This document shows, one piece after another, positions 16,324-25,334 of a DNA stretch of 51,202 nucleotides. The notes beneath the pieces are model-generated. The model saw only the letters and a program-made list of their open reading frames with translations, was not told where the DNA came from and searched no databases. Origin of the DNA: an uncultured Nitriliruptoraceae bacterium. GTDB lineage: Bacteria > Actinomycetota > Nitriliruptoria > Nitriliruptorales > Nitriliruptoraceae. How positions within the stretch are numbered: position 1 is the stretch's first letter; each line of letters opens with the position of its first letter. The position numbers were made by a program, and so were the translations under genes. Location of the stretch: positions 1-51,202 of the forward strand of contig CAJXTG010000008.1 of NCBI GenBank assembly GCA_913060655.1, read 5' to 3'.

Positions 16324-17150
16324 GCCAGGTCCCGCACGTGCTCGTCGCCGCACCGCTCGCGGACGACGGGCCGGACGCCCCGCCCGTGCCGCTCCCCGCC
16401 ACGACGTCGCACCATCTGCGCCGGGTGCTGCGCCTGACCGACGGCGCGCCGCTGCACCTCACCGACGGGGCCGGCGCATCCGCCGACGGTCGGCTCGACG
16501 GCGACGCGGCCCGCCGCACCGGGCCCGTGACGTCCGCACCGCGCCCCCGGCCGCGGCTCGTCCTCGCCCAGGCGCTCGCGAAGGGCCGCCGCGTCGACGA
16601 CGCCGTGCGGGCCGCCTGCGAGCTCGGGGTGGACGCGGTCGTCCCCGTCGTCGCCGACCGCACGCAGGGGCGCCCCGACGCACGGGCCGCGGACGCCGTC
16701 CGGGCCCGCTGGCACGCCCTCGCCGTCGCCGCCCTCGAGCAGTCGCGCGGCGTCCACCTCACCGACGTCGCCGCCGCCGTGCCCAGCGCCGTGCTCGCCG
16801 CTGACGGGCCGGGCCTCGACGGGCCGGGCCTCGACAGGGGGGAGGAGGCCCCGGTGCTGCGGCTGGTCGCCGTGCCCGGTGCGCCCCCGCTGCCGGAGCT
16901 GCTGGGCGACGCCGCGGCCGTCGCCACGGTCGTCGTCGCCGTCGGCCCCGAGGGCGGCTGGAGCGACGACGAGGTGGCCGCGTTCACCGCCGCCGGCTGG
17001 CTGCCGGCCGGCCTCGGCCCGACGGTGCTGCGCACCGAACATGCGGGGCCGGCGGCCGTCGCCGTCGCCGCCGGGCTGGCGGGCCGCTGGTCGGCCGCCC
17101 CCGGCGCTACTCTCCGCGCACGCCCGTCGAGGAGCCCCGGCACCCTGTGA
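16320..17150 (+). CDS. rsmE: 16S rRNA m3U1498 methyltransferase RsmE
   Basis: 276 residues. Methylates N3 of U1498 in 16S rRNA using SAM; a SPOUT-class knotted methyltransferase. Family marks: HHLRRVLRLTDGAPLHLTDG, LAQALAKGRRVDDAVRAACE, the SAM-binding knot VAVGPEGGWSDDEV, and the end LGPTVLRTEHAGPAAVAVAA (an EHA where most members have ETA). GTG 16320 overlaps the dnaJ stop by 4 bases. A Gly-Pro-Asp repeat segment near residue 165 is an insertion. The dnaJ-rsmE order is widely conserved. Confidence 0.92.
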   Translation: MSQVPHVLVAAPLADDGPDAPPVPLPATTSHHLRRVLRLTDGAPLHLTDGAGASADGRLDGDAARRTGPVTSAPRPRPRLVLAQALAKGRRVDDAVRAACELGVDAVVPVVADRTQGRPDARAADAVRARWHALAVAALEQSRGVHLTDVAAAVPSAVLAADGPGLDGPGLDRGEEAPVLRLVAVPGAPPLPELLGDAAAVATVVVAVGPEGGWSDDEVAAFTAAGWLPAGLGPTVLRTEHAGPAAVAVAAGLAGRWSAAPGATLRARPSRSPGTL

Positions 17151-18178
17151 GCATCACCTCGCCGTCCGCGCCCACGTCCGGCGCGACGAGCATCCGGCGG
17201 GAGGACGGCGTCCTCACGGTGCGCGTCACCGACCCCGCCACGATGCCCTCCCTGCTCGGACCCTCCGACGAGTACCTGCGCATCGTCGAGGGCGCGTTCG
17301 CCGCCCGCATCCACGCCCGTGGTGACACGGTGACGCTGTCGGACGTGCCCGGGGCGGACTCCGAGGTCGACCAGGTCGCCCGCGTCATCGACGAGCTCGC
17401 GGAGCTCGTCGCCCGCGGCCAGGTCCTCGACCGGCGGCTCGTCGAGCAGACCATCCGCATCGTCCGCGAGGGGACGCCCGCGCGGGCCGCCGACGTGCTC
17501 GGGGAGCATCTCGTCACCCACCGCGGGCGCACCATCCGGCCCAAGACCGTCGGCCAGCGCCGCTACCTCGACGCGATCGCGGCCAGCACCGTCACCTTCG
17601 GCATCGGCCCGGCCGGCACCGGCAAGACCTACCTGGCGATGGGTGCGGCGGTGCGAGCGCTGCGCTCCCGCGAGGTCAACCGGCTGATCCTCACCCGGCC
17701 CGCGGTGGAGGCGGGGGAGCGGCTCGGCTTCCTCCCCGGGACGCTGCACGAGAAGATCGACCCGTACCTCAAGCCGCTGTGGGACGCCCTGCAGGACATG
17801 ATGGACGCCACCGAGCTCGTCGACCAGGTCGAGCGCGGCGTCATCGAGGTCGCGCCGCTCGCGTACATGCGGGGGCGCACGCTCAACGACGCGTTCGTCG
17901 TGCTCGACGAGGCGCAGAACACGACGCCCGAGCAGATGAAGATGTTCCTCACCCGCATCGGGTTCAACGCCCGCGCCGTCGTCACCGGCGACGTCAGCCA
18001 GACCGACCTGCCGTCGGGCAAGCGGTCCGGGCTGCTCGTCGCCCGCGAGATCCTCGACGGCATCGACGGGGTCGCGTTCGCCCACCTCGACGCCGCCGAC
18101 GTGGTCCGCCACCCGATCGTCCAGCGCATCGTCGAGGCCTACGACCGTCACGCGGCGGCCGCCGACGGGGAGGCCTGA
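17147..18178 (+). CDS. phoH: PhoH-family ATPase
   Basis: 343 residues. A cytoplasmic PhoH-like P-loop ATPase: Walker A GPAGTGKT (about residues 155-162), then RLILTRPAVEAGERLGFLPG, the EKIDPYLKPLWDAL block, Walker B AFVVLDEAQNTTPEQMKMF, and the sensor segment VVTGDVSQTDLPSGKRSGL. PhoH proteins adjoining ybeY are thought to act in RNA or ribosome metabolism; the exact substrate is not established. It starts with GTG overlapping the rsmE stop and ends one base before ybeY. Confidence 0.94.
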   Translation: MSITSPSAPTSGATSIRREDGVLTVRVTDPATMPSLLGPSDEYLRIVEGAFAARIHARGDTVTLSDVPGADSEVDQVARVIDELAELVARGQVLDRRLVEQTIRIVREGTPARAADVLGEHLVTHRGRTIRPKTVGQRRYLDAIAASTVTFGIGPAGTGKTYLAMGAAVRALRSREVNRLILTRPAVEAGERLGFLPGTLHEKIDPYLKPLWDALQDMMDATELVDQVERGVIEVAPLAYMRGRTLNDAFVVLDEAQNTTPEQMKMFLTRIGFNARAVVTGDVSQTDLPSGKRSGLLVAREILDGIDGVAFAHLDAADVVRHPIVQRIVEAYDRHAAAADGEA

Positions 18179-18179
18179 C

Positions 18180-18626
18180 GTGCCGGTGCTCCTCGCGGAC
18201 GAGCAGGACGTCGACGTCGACGCCGACGATCTCGTGGCGCTCGCCCAGCACGTGCTGGCCGAGCGCCGGGTCCCCGACGACATGGAGGTCGCGCTCCTGC
18301 TCGTCGACGAGGGCGCGATCGCGGCCCTCAACAGCCGTCACCTCGGGCACGAGGGGCCGACCGACGTGCTCGCGTTCCCCATCGACGAGCCGGGCGAGTC
18401 GCCGCCCGCCGGCCCGGCGATCCTCGGCGACGTCGTCCTCTGCCCGGCCGTCGCCCACCGTCAGGCCGCCGACCGGGGGCTCGCCCCCCACGCGGAGCTG
18501 CAGCTGCTGACCGTCCACGGGCTGCTCCACCTCCTCGGCATGGACCACGCCGAGCCGGAGGAGGAGCGGGCCATGTTCGCGCTGACCGACCGGCTGCTCG
18601 CCGCCTACCGGGACGGCCGGCCATGA
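18180..18626 (+). CDS. ybeY: endoribonuclease YbeY
   Basis: 148 residues, usual size. A zinc-dependent endoribonuclease for 16S rRNA 3' maturation and ribosome quality control. The metal site HGLLHLLGMDH fits H-x3-H-x5-H, preceded by NSRHLGHEGPTDVLAFP. GTG start one base after the phoH stop. Its stop overlaps the next ATG (ATGA). Confidence 0.95.
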   Translation: MPVLLADEQDVDVDADDLVALAQHVLAERRVPDDMEVALLLVDEGAIAALNSRHLGHEGPTDVLAFPIDEPGESPPAGPAILGDVVLCPAVAHRQAADRGLAPHAELQLLTVHGLLHLLGMDHAEPEEERAMFALTDRLLAAYRDGRP

Positions 18627-19930
18627 GCGGCGTCGAGCTCGTCGCCGCGGCGGTCGCGGTCGCCGTCGCCGTCCTCGCCGCCGCCGTCACCGCCGTGGTG
18701 CGGGCCGTCGACGCGGTGCGTGCGCTGCGCCTCGCCGAGGACGGGGTCCGCGGCGCCGACGCGCTGCTGTGGCTGGCCGAGCGGCCGCTCGCGACCCACC
18801 GGGTCTCGGCGGTCGTGAGCATCCTCGCCGCCGTCGTCGTCGGCATCTCCGTCCCGCTGGGTGACGCCGGCGCGGCCGCCGTCGCCCTGCTCGCCACCGT
18901 CGTCGTCGCCCCGCTGCTCGCCGGCCTCGTCGTCGGACGGCGGGCGGAGCGCACCGGACTCGTCCTCGCCCGACCGGCCCGCACGGTCGTGCAGGGTCTG
19001 GCCCGCCCGCTCGACCTGCTCGACCGCGGGGAGCCCGCCGCGGACGAGGAGCCCGGCGAGCCCGACGGGGAGGACGAGCGCGCCAACGGCACGGAGGAGG
19101 ACACCGTCCTCGACGTCGGCGAGCGGCGCATGATCCTCTCCATCCTCGAGCTGGACGACACGACCGCCCGGGAGATCATGGTCCCGCGGCCCGACGTCAT
19201 CGCCGTCCCCGCGGACGCGCCGTTCGCCCACGTCGTCGACACCGCCCTGGACCGCGGGCGCTCCCGCCTGCCGGTGCACGCCCCCGACGACCCCGACGCG
19301 CTCACCGGCGTCGTCCACGCCCGCGACCTGCTCAAGCGCATGCGCCAGGACCCCGGGGTGCTCGACCGGGACGCGACGGCGTGGCGGGACCTGGTGCGGG
19401 CGCCGTACCACGTGCCCGAGTCCCGTCGTGCCGACGACCTGCTCAGGGACCTGCAGGCCGCCGCGGTGCACCTCGCCCTCGTCGTCGACGAGTACGGCGA
19501 GATCGTCGGCATCGTCACCATCGAGGACGTGCTCGAGGAGATCGTCGGGGAGATCGTCGACGAGCACGACGACGAGCGGCCGCAGATCGAGCCGCTGCCG
19601 ACCGGCGGCTGGCGGGTCGACGGCGGCACGAACGTGTCCGACCTCGGCGACGCGCTGGACGTCGAACTGCCCGACGAGGCGTGGGACACCGTCGGTGGGC
19701 TCGTCGTCGCGACGCTCGGACGCCTGCCGCGCATCGGGGACCGTGTCGAGGTCGACGGGCTCGCGCTGACGGTGACCCTGCGGCGGGCACGTCGGGTCGT
19801 CGAGGTGCGGGCGGAGCGCCTCGCGCCCGCCGCGGACGCCGACGGGCCGGACACGTCGGGGGAGGCCGACGGGCACCGCTCGGGGGTCGCAGGTCACACG
19901 GATGGGGGACCTGCGGCCGCGCTGGGCTGA
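18623..19930 (+). CDS. CNNM/CorC-type transporter-associated CBS protein
   Basis: 435 residues. An N-terminal membrane part with about three hydrophobic stretches (residues 4-28, 57-76, 80-103) is followed by an acidic linker. A CBS pair starts at RRMILSILELDDTTAREIMV (PRPDVIAVP, GRSRLPVHA, LVVDEYGEIVGIVTIEDVLE), and a C-terminal CorC_HlyC domain (WRVDGGTNVSDLGDAL, DTVGGLVVATLGRLP) ends it. Homologues are linked to Mg2+/Co2+ efflux. The DUF21 membrane domain is shorter and less conserved than usual. Last gene of the hrcA operon; era, which often follows, is 5 kb on. Confidence 0.88.
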   Translation: MSGVELVAAAVAVAVAVLAAAVTAVVRAVDAVRALRLAEDGVRGADALLWLAERPLATHRVSAVVSILAAVVVGISVPLGDAGAAAVALLATVVVAPLLAGLVVGRRAERTGLVLARPARTVVQGLARPLDLLDRGEPAADEEPGEPDGEDERANGTEEDTVLDVGERRMILSILELDDTTAREIMVPRPDVIAVPADAPFAHVVDTALDRGRSRLPVHAPDDPDALTGVVHARDLLKRMRQDPGVLDRDATAWRDLVRAPYHVPESRRADDLLRDLQAAAVHLALVVDEYGEIVGIVTIEDVLEEIVGEIVDEHDDERPQIEPLPTGGWRVDGGTNVSDLGDALDVELPDEAWDTVGGLVVATLGRLPRIGDRVEVDGLALTVTLRRARRVVEVRAERLAPAADADGPDTSGEADGHRSGVAGHTDGGPAAALG

Positions 19931-19943
19931 CCGGCGACCTCCG

Positions 19944-19949
19944 TAGCGT
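19944..19949 (+). promoter_or_regulatory. -10 box TAGCGT for nifJ
   Basis: TAGCGT 45 bases before the nifJ GTG, just past the stop of the preceding gene. A GAGGAG ribosome site follows at 19981-19986. Confidence 0.4.
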
Positions 19950-19994
19950 GGTCCTGACCGGCGGCGGAGCGTCGCCCGGTGAGGAGCCCGCCCC

Positions 19995-22900
19995 GTGTCC
20001 GCGACCACCACCGCCCCCGACGCCCCCGACGTCGCCCCTGCCGTCGACGGCGCGGACCCGACGCCGATCGTCTGCATCGACGGCAACGAGGCGGCGGCCC
20101 ACGCCGCCTACGCGCTCAGCGAGACCGTGGCGCTGTACCCGATCACGCCGGCGTCGCCGATGGGGGAGCACGCCGACGCGTGGGCGCAGCAGGGCCGGGA
20201 GAACGTGTGGGGGGTCGTCCCCAGCGTCTCCCAGCTGCAGTCGGAGGCCGGGGCGGCCGCGGCGCTGCACGGTGCGATCCAGGCCGGCTCCCTCGGCGTG
20301 ACGTTCACGGCCTCGCAGGGCCTGCTGCTGATGATCCCCGAGATGTTCAAGATCGCGGGCGAGCTGACCCCGACGGTCATCCACGTCGCCGCACGGACCG
20401 TCGCCACGCATGCGCTGTCGATCTTCGGGGACCACTCCGACGTGATGGCGGTGCGGCCGACGGGCTGGGTCATGCTGTCGTCGTCGACGCCGCAGGAGGC
20501 GCACGACCTCGCCGCGGTCGCCCACGCGGCGACCCTCGAGGCGCGCCTGCCGGTGCTGCACTTCATGGACGGCTTCCGGACCTCCCACGAGCTCAACAGC
20601 GTGCGGCTGCTCGACGCCGACCGGCTCCGCGGCCTCATCGACCCCGCCGCGCTGCTCGCGCACCGGACGCGGGGTCTGGACCCCGACCGTCCGGTCCTGC
20701 GCGGGTCCGCCCAGAACCCCGACGTGTTCTTCCAGGCCCGGGAGGCGTCCAACCCCTACCACGCCGCCGCACCCGGCATCGTCCGCGACGTGATGCGCCG
20801 CTTCGCCGCCGCCACCGGCCGCCACTACGACCTCGTCGAGTACCACGGCGCGCCGGACGCGACACGGGTCGTCGTCGTGATGGGCTCGGCGATCGGGCCG
20901 GTGCGGGAGACGGTCGACCTGCTCAACGCGGCGGGTGACGCCGGCGGACCCGTCGGGGTCGTCCACGTCCGACTGTTCCGACCCTTCCCCGCCGACGCGC
21001 TGCGCGACGTGCTGCCGGCGACCGCCGAGCGGGTGCTCGTGCTCGACCGCACCAAGGAGCCGGGGGCCGCCGGGGAGCCGCTCCTGGAGGACGTCGTGAC
21101 CGTCCTCGCCGAGGACGTCATGCACGGGGGTCGCGACCGGCTGCCGGCGGTCCACGGGGCCCGGTACGGGCTCTCCTCGAAGGAGTTCACCCCGGCGATG
21201 GTGGCCGGGCTGCTCGACGAGCTCGCGTCGGCGTCGCCGCGGACGCGGATGACCGCGGGGATCATCGATGACGTCACCCACCTGTCGGTCCCACCGCGCG
21301 AGGGGTTCGTCGTCCCCTCCGGGCCCCGCGACCGCAGCGCCGTGTTCTTCGGACTCGGCTCGGACGGGACCGTCGGTGCGAACAAGAACACCACGAAGAT
21401 CGTCGGGGACCTGACCGACCTGCACGCGCAGGGCTACTTCGTGTACGACTCGAAGAAGTCCGGCGCGACGACGGTCTCCCACCTGCGCTTCTCGCCCGAC
21501 CCGATCCACGCCACCTACCTGATCGAGCGGGCGGACCTGGTCGCCTGCCACCAGTTCGGCCTCCTCGAGAAGCTCGACGTGACCGGCCGGCTCAAGGACG
21601 GTGGGGTGCTGCTGCTCAACGCCCCGTTCCCGCCCGAGCAGGTGTTCGCCATGCTGCCCGCCGCCGTCCGTCACGACGTCGTCACCCGCAGCATCGAGGT
21701 CCACGCGATCGACGCGTACGCCATCGCCCGTGAGGTCGGGCTCGGCGGGCGGATCAACACGGTCATGCAGACCGCCTACTTCGCGCTGGCCGGGCTCGTC
21801 GACCCCGACGACGCCGTCGCCGCCATCGGCGACGCGATCCGGAAGTCCTACGGCGCGCGCGGACAGGGCGTCGTCGACCGCAACCTCGCCGCCGTCGAGC
21901 GGGCGCGGGCGGCGCTGGTGCGCGTGGACGTGCCGGCCGAGGCGGGACCGGCGGCCGAGCCGGTCGATCCGATCGAGCGAGCGCGTGCGCTGATGGCGCC
22001 CGACGGGGAGGTCGACGACTTCGTGCGCCGGGTCACCGGCCGCATCCTCGCCGGGGAGGGCGAGCTGCTGCCCGTCTCCGCCCTGCCCGTCGACGGCACG
22101 TTCCCCACCGGCACCGCGAAGTACGAGAAGCGCGGGCTCGCCCCCGAGCTGCCCGTGTGGGACCCGGACCTGTGCATCGACTGCGGCAAGTGCGCGATCG
22201 TGTGCCCCCACACGGCGATCCAGATGAAGGCGTACGAGCCCGACGCGCTCGCCGACGCCCCCGACGTCTTCCAGTCCAAGGAGTTCAAGGACCGCTCGCT
22301 GGCCGGCCACCTGCTGACCGTCCAGGTGGCGCCCGACGACTGCACCGGCTGCGGGGTGTGCGTCGAGACGTGCCCGGCGGTCAGCCGCTCCGACGCGGGA
22401 CGGCGGGCCATCCGCATGGAGCCGGCGGACGAGCACCGTGAGGTCGAACGGGAGCGGTACCGCTACTTCGACGGCATCGAGCACGTCGACCGCACCAGCG
22501 TGCGCACCGACACCGTCAAGCATTCGCAGCTGCTGCAGCCGCTGTTCGAGTCGTCCGGCGCCTGCGCCGGCTGCGGGGAGACGCCCTACCTGAAGCTGCT
22601 CAGCCAGCTGTACGGCGACCGGTCCGTCATCGCGAACGCGACCGGCTGCTCGTCGATCTACGGCGGCAACCTCCCCACGACCCCGTGGAGCGTGAACGAG
22701 GACGGTCGCGGTCCGGCCTGGGTCAACTCCCTGTTCGAGGACAACGCCGAGTTCGGCCTCGGCATCCGGCTCGGGCTCGACCAGCAGCGCGCCGTCGCCG
22801 TGTCGCTGCTCGGCGAGCTCGCGCCGGTCGTGGGCGACCGGCTGGTCGACGAGCTCCTCGACGCCGACCAGCACGGTGAGGAGGCCGTCGCCGCGCAGCG

Positions 22901-23699
22901 CGCCCGGGTCGCGACGCTGCGCGCGCGGCTCGCCGACGTCGACGGCGATCGGGCGGCCGCCGCCCGCGCCCTCGACGACCTGGCCGGCGCGCTCGTGCGC
23001 CGCGAGGTGTGGATCGTCGGCGGGGACGGCTGGGCGTACGACATCGGCTACGGCGGGCTCGACCACGTGCTCGCGTCCGGCGCCGACGTCAACATCCTCG
23101 TGCTCGACACCGAGGTCTACTCCAACACCGGTGGGCAGGCGTCGAAGGCGACGACGAAGGGCGCGGTCGCGAAGTTCGCGACGGGCGGCAAGGCCGTGAC
23201 GAAGAAGGACCTCGGCCTGATCGCCATGCAGTACGGCACCGTCTACGTCGCGCAGATCGCGATGGGGGCGAACGAGATGCAGACCGTGAAGGCGTTCCAC
23301 GAGGCGGCGGCCTGGCCCGGACCGTCGCTCCTGCTCGCCTACTCCACGTGCATCGCGCACGGCGTCGACATGCGGGACTCGATGCACCGCATGGACCTCG
23401 CCGTACGGACCGGCTACTGGCCCCTGTTCCGCTACCACCCGGCGGAGGCGGCGGGCACGACGCCGTTCCGGCTCGACTCGAAGCCGCCGAGCGTCGACCT
23501 CCGCGACATGCTGTCCACCGAGGGCCGCTTCGCGATGCTCGAGCGCAGCGACCCGGAGCGGGCCGCCGAGCTGCGGGACGGGCTGCAGCGCGACATCACC
23601 GAGCGCTGGCACTACTACGAGCAGCTGGCCGGCGTCGAGCGCCGCATGGTCGTCCCCGACGGTGCCGCCGACGGGGCGGCCGAGGAGGAGCAGGCATGA
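19995..23699 (+). CDS. nifJ: pyruvate:ferredoxin (flavodoxin) oxidoreductase
   Basis: 1234 residues, full single-chain PFOR. Converts pyruvate, CoA and oxidised ferredoxin to acetyl-CoA, CO2 and reduced ferredoxin. The N-terminal domain has the Pyr-binding ALYPITPASPMGEHAD and FTASQGLLLMIPEMFKIAGE. The ferredoxin-like insert carries two 4Fe-4S motifs (CIDCGKCAIVCP near residue 727 and CTGCGVCVETCP near 783). The proximal cluster motif GACAGCGE is near 856, with the TPP-binding ANATGCSSIYGGNLPTTPW and DTEVYSNTGGQASK. All expected cysteines are visible. PFOR in an actinobacterium suggests low-oxygen metabolism or a ferredoxin-driven pathway. It overlaps the next gene by ATGA. Confidence 0.96.
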   Translation: MSATTTAPDAPDVAPAVDGADPTPIVCIDGNEAAAHAAYALSETVALYPITPASPMGEHADAWAQQGRENVWGVVPSVSQLQSEAGAAAALHGAIQAGSLGVTFTASQGLLLMIPEMFKIAGELTPTVIHVAARTVATHALSIFGDHSDVMAVRPTGWVMLSSSTPQEAHDLAAVAHAATLEARLPVLHFMDGFRTSHELNSVRLLDADRLRGLIDPAALLAHRTRGLDPDRPVLRGSAQNPDVFFQAREASNPYHAAAPGIVRDVMRRFAAATGRHYDLVEYHGAPDATRVVVVMGSAIGPVRETVDLLNAAGDAGGPVGVVHVRLFRPFPADALRDVLPATAERVLVLDRTKEPGAAGEPLLEDVVTVLAEDVMHGGRDRLPAVHGARYGLSSKEFTPAMVAGLLDELASASPRTRMTAGIIDDVTHLSVPPREGFVVPSGPRDRSAVFFGLGSDGTVGANKNTTKIVGDLTDLHAQGYFVYDSKKSGATTVSHLRFSPDPIHATYLIERADLVACHQFGLLEKLDVTGRLKDGGVLLLNAPFPPEQVFAMLPAAVRHDVVTRSIEVHAIDAYAIAREVGLGGRINTVMQTAYFALAGLVDPDDAVAAIGDAIRKSYGARGQGVVDRNLAAVERARAALVRVDVPAEAGPAAEPVDPIERARALMAPDGEVDDFVRRVTGRILAGEGELLPVSALPVDGTFPTGTAKYEKRGLAPELPVWDPDLCIDCGKCAIVCPHTAIQMKAYEPDALADAPDVFQSKEFKDRSLAGHLLTVQVAPDDCTGCGVCVETCPAVSRSDAGRRAIRMEPADEHREVERERYRYFDGIEHVDRTSVRTDTVKHSQLLQPLFESSGACAGCGETPYLKLLSQLYGDRSVIANATGCSSIYGGNLPTTPWSVNEDGRGPAWVNSLFEDNAEFGLGIRLGLDQQRAVAVSLLGELAPVVGDRLVDELLDADQHGEEAVAAQRARVATLRARLADVDGDRAAAARALDDLAGALVRREVWIVGGDGWAYDIGYGGLDHVLASGADVNILVLDTEVYSNTGGQASKATTKGAVAKFATGGKAVTKKDLGLIAMQYGTVYVAQIAMGANEMQTVKAFHEAAAWPGPSLLLAYSTCIAHGVDMRDSMHRMDLAVRTGYWPLFRYHPAEAAGTTPFRLDSKPPSVDLRDMLSTEGRFAMLERSDPERAAELRDGLQRDITERWHYYEQLAGVERRMVVPDGAADGAAEEEQA

Positions 23700-24811
23700 G
23701 CGGGAGCCGACTCCCCGGGTTCCTCCCCGACGACCCCGAGGAGGAGGCGCTCGCCGGCCCCGGGCTCGTCGTGCCGTCCGGGCCGGCCGCCGAGGGGCCG
23801 CTCGAGCTCTCCACCTCGTACCTCGGGCTCGACCTGCGCGCCCCCGTCGTCGCGTCGTCGAGCCCGCTGACCGGCCACCTCGAGGGGCTGCTGGCCCTCG
23901 ACGCCGCCGGCGTCGGGGCCGTCGTGCTCCCGTCGCTGTTCGAGGAGCAGATCGTCCACGAGGCGGAGGTCGCCACCGAGCTGACCCACCGGGAGGCGGA
24001 GGCCCACCCGGAGGCGACCGGCGGGTACACGCCGGCGCTGGACGACTACAACGCGGGGCCGCACCGGTACCTGCGGCTCGTCCGCGAGGCACGTGACCAG
24101 CTGGACGTGCCCGTCATCGCCAGTCTCAACGGGGTGACGCGGGGCGGCTGGACCCGGTACGCGAGCATGCTCGCCGACGCCGGCGCGTCCGCGGTCGAGC
24201 TCAACGTCTACCGCGTCGCCGCCGACCTCGACGTCACCGGTCGCCAGATCGAGCAGGAGACCCTCGAGCTCGTCGAGGCGGTCCGCGCCGCGAGCCCCGT
24301 GCCGATCGCCGTCAAGGTCGGCCCCCAGTGGTCGGCGTTCGGGGACATGGCCCGCCGCCTGGCGGACGCCGGCGCCGACGGCATCGTCCTGTTCAACCGC
24401 TTCTACCAGCCGGACATCGACGTGGACCGCATGGCCGTCGAGCCGCACCTGGTCCTGTCCGACGCCGACGAGCTGCGGCTGCCGCTGCGCTGGTGCGCGA
24501 TCCTGCACGGTCGCATCGACGCCTCGCTCGCCCTCACCACCGGGGTGCACGCGGGCACCGACGTCGTCAAGGGCCTGCTCGCCGGCGCGGACGTCGTCAT
24601 GACGACCTCGGCGCTGCTCAAGCACGGGCCGAGCCACGCGGGCGTGCTGCTGGAGCACCTGCGGGCGTGGCTGGAGGTGCGCGGCTACGCGTCGGTGCGG
24701 GAGATGATCGGGGCGGTCAGCCAGCGCACGGTCCGCGACCCGGCCGCGTTCGAGCGGGCCAACTACCTGGCCACCCTGACGCGCTACGCGAACGAGCGCA
24801 AGGGCTGGTGA
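23696..24811 (+). CDS. dihydroorotate dehydrogenase-like flavoprotein beside PFOR
   Basis: 371 residues with a PyrD-like TIM barrel: LSTSYLGLDLRAPVVASSSP, PVIASLNGVTRGGWTRYA, PIAVKVGPQWSAFGDMARRL, GADGIVLFNRFYQPDID, and a phosphate-binding end TTGVHAGTDVVKGLLAGADV. Where true dihydroorotate dehydrogenases have an NxSCPN-like motif, this has ELNVYRVAADLDVTG, so it probably does not make pyrimidines. Such PyrD-like genes commonly sit next to nifJ in bacteria, and the ATGA overlap here implies co-translation. A redox or accessory role with PFOR is inference. An N-terminal ~40-residue acidic extension is present. Confidence 0.85.
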   Translation: MSGSRLPGFLPDDPEEEALAGPGLVVPSGPAAEGPLELSTSYLGLDLRAPVVASSSPLTGHLEGLLALDAAGVGAVVLPSLFEEQIVHEAEVATELTHREAEAHPEATGGYTPALDDYNAGPHRYLRLVREARDQLDVPVIASLNGVTRGGWTRYASMLADAGASAVELNVYRVAADLDVTGRQIEQETLELVEAVRAASPVPIAVKVGPQWSAFGDMARRLADAGADGIVLFNRFYQPDIDVDRMAVEPHLVLSDADELRLPLRWCAILHGRIDASLALTTGVHAGTDVVKGLLAGADVVMTTSALLKHGPSHAGVLLEHLRAWLEVRGYASVREMIGAVSQRTVRDPAAFERANYLATLTRYANERKGW

Positions 24812-24864
24812 CCCGCCGCCCATCCGGCGGGTCGGCGTGCCGGTCGGCGGACGCCGCCCACGCG

Positions 24865-24870
24865 TATGCT
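24865..24870 (+). promoter_or_regulatory. -10 box TATGCT for cdd-era
   Basis: TATGCT 26 bases before the cdd ATG, with AGGAGG at 24886-24891 between them. Confidence 0.45.
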
Positions 24871-24896
24871 CCGGCCCGACGAGGCAGGAGGGCCGC

Positions 24897-25334
24897 ATGC
24901 GTCCGGACACGACGGGTCGCACCACGCCCTACGACGAGGCGGACCTGCTGCGGCGTGCGCGGGCGGTGCGTGCCCGTGCCCACGTGCCCTACTCGCACTT
25001 CCACGTCGGCGCCGTCGTCGTCACCCCGACGGGCACCTACGAGGGCGTCAACGTCGAGAACGCCTCCTACCGGATGACGACCTGCGCGGAGCAGACGGCG
25101 ATCGCCCGCATGGTCGCCGAGGGGGACCGCGGTCCGGTGCTCGCCGTCGCCGTCGTCGGGGACGGCACCGACCCGTGCACGCCCTGCGGCGCGTGCCGCC
25201 AGACGATCCTCGAGTTCGGGCCCGACGCCGTCGTCTACGCCTCCGGCGACGGTGGCCATCCGCTCATCGCCCGCATCGGCGAGCTGCTGCCGCACGGCTT
25301 CGGCCCGCACCGGCTCGCGCAGGGCCAGCGCTGA
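24897..25334 (+). CDS. cdd: cytidine deaminase
   Basis: 145 residues. Zinc-dependent hydrolytic deamination of cytidine and deoxycytidine in pyrimidine salvage. Motifs: VPYSHFHVGAVVVT, the substrate loop GVNVENASYRMTTCAEQTAI (Cys-Ala-Glu with catalytic Glu) and PCGACRQTILEFG (the two further zinc cysteines). Homotetrameric small type by length. The ATG has an AGGAGG site 5 bases upstream. Its TGA stop overlaps the probable CTG start of era. Confidence 0.95.
   Translation: MRPDTTGRTTPYDEADLLRRARAVRARAHVPYSHFHVGAVVVTPTGTYEGVNVENASYRMTTCAEQTAIARMVAEGDRGPVLAVAVVGDGTDPCTPCGACRQTILEFGPDAVVYASGDGGHPLIARIGELLPHGFGPHRLAQGQR

Noticed and set aside
19515-24092. 1525-codon minus-strand open frame opposite nifJ
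   Set aside because: It is the complement of clear CorC, PFOR and PyrD-like genes and consists of low-complexity Arg/His/Val residues, a typical high-G+C shadow frame.
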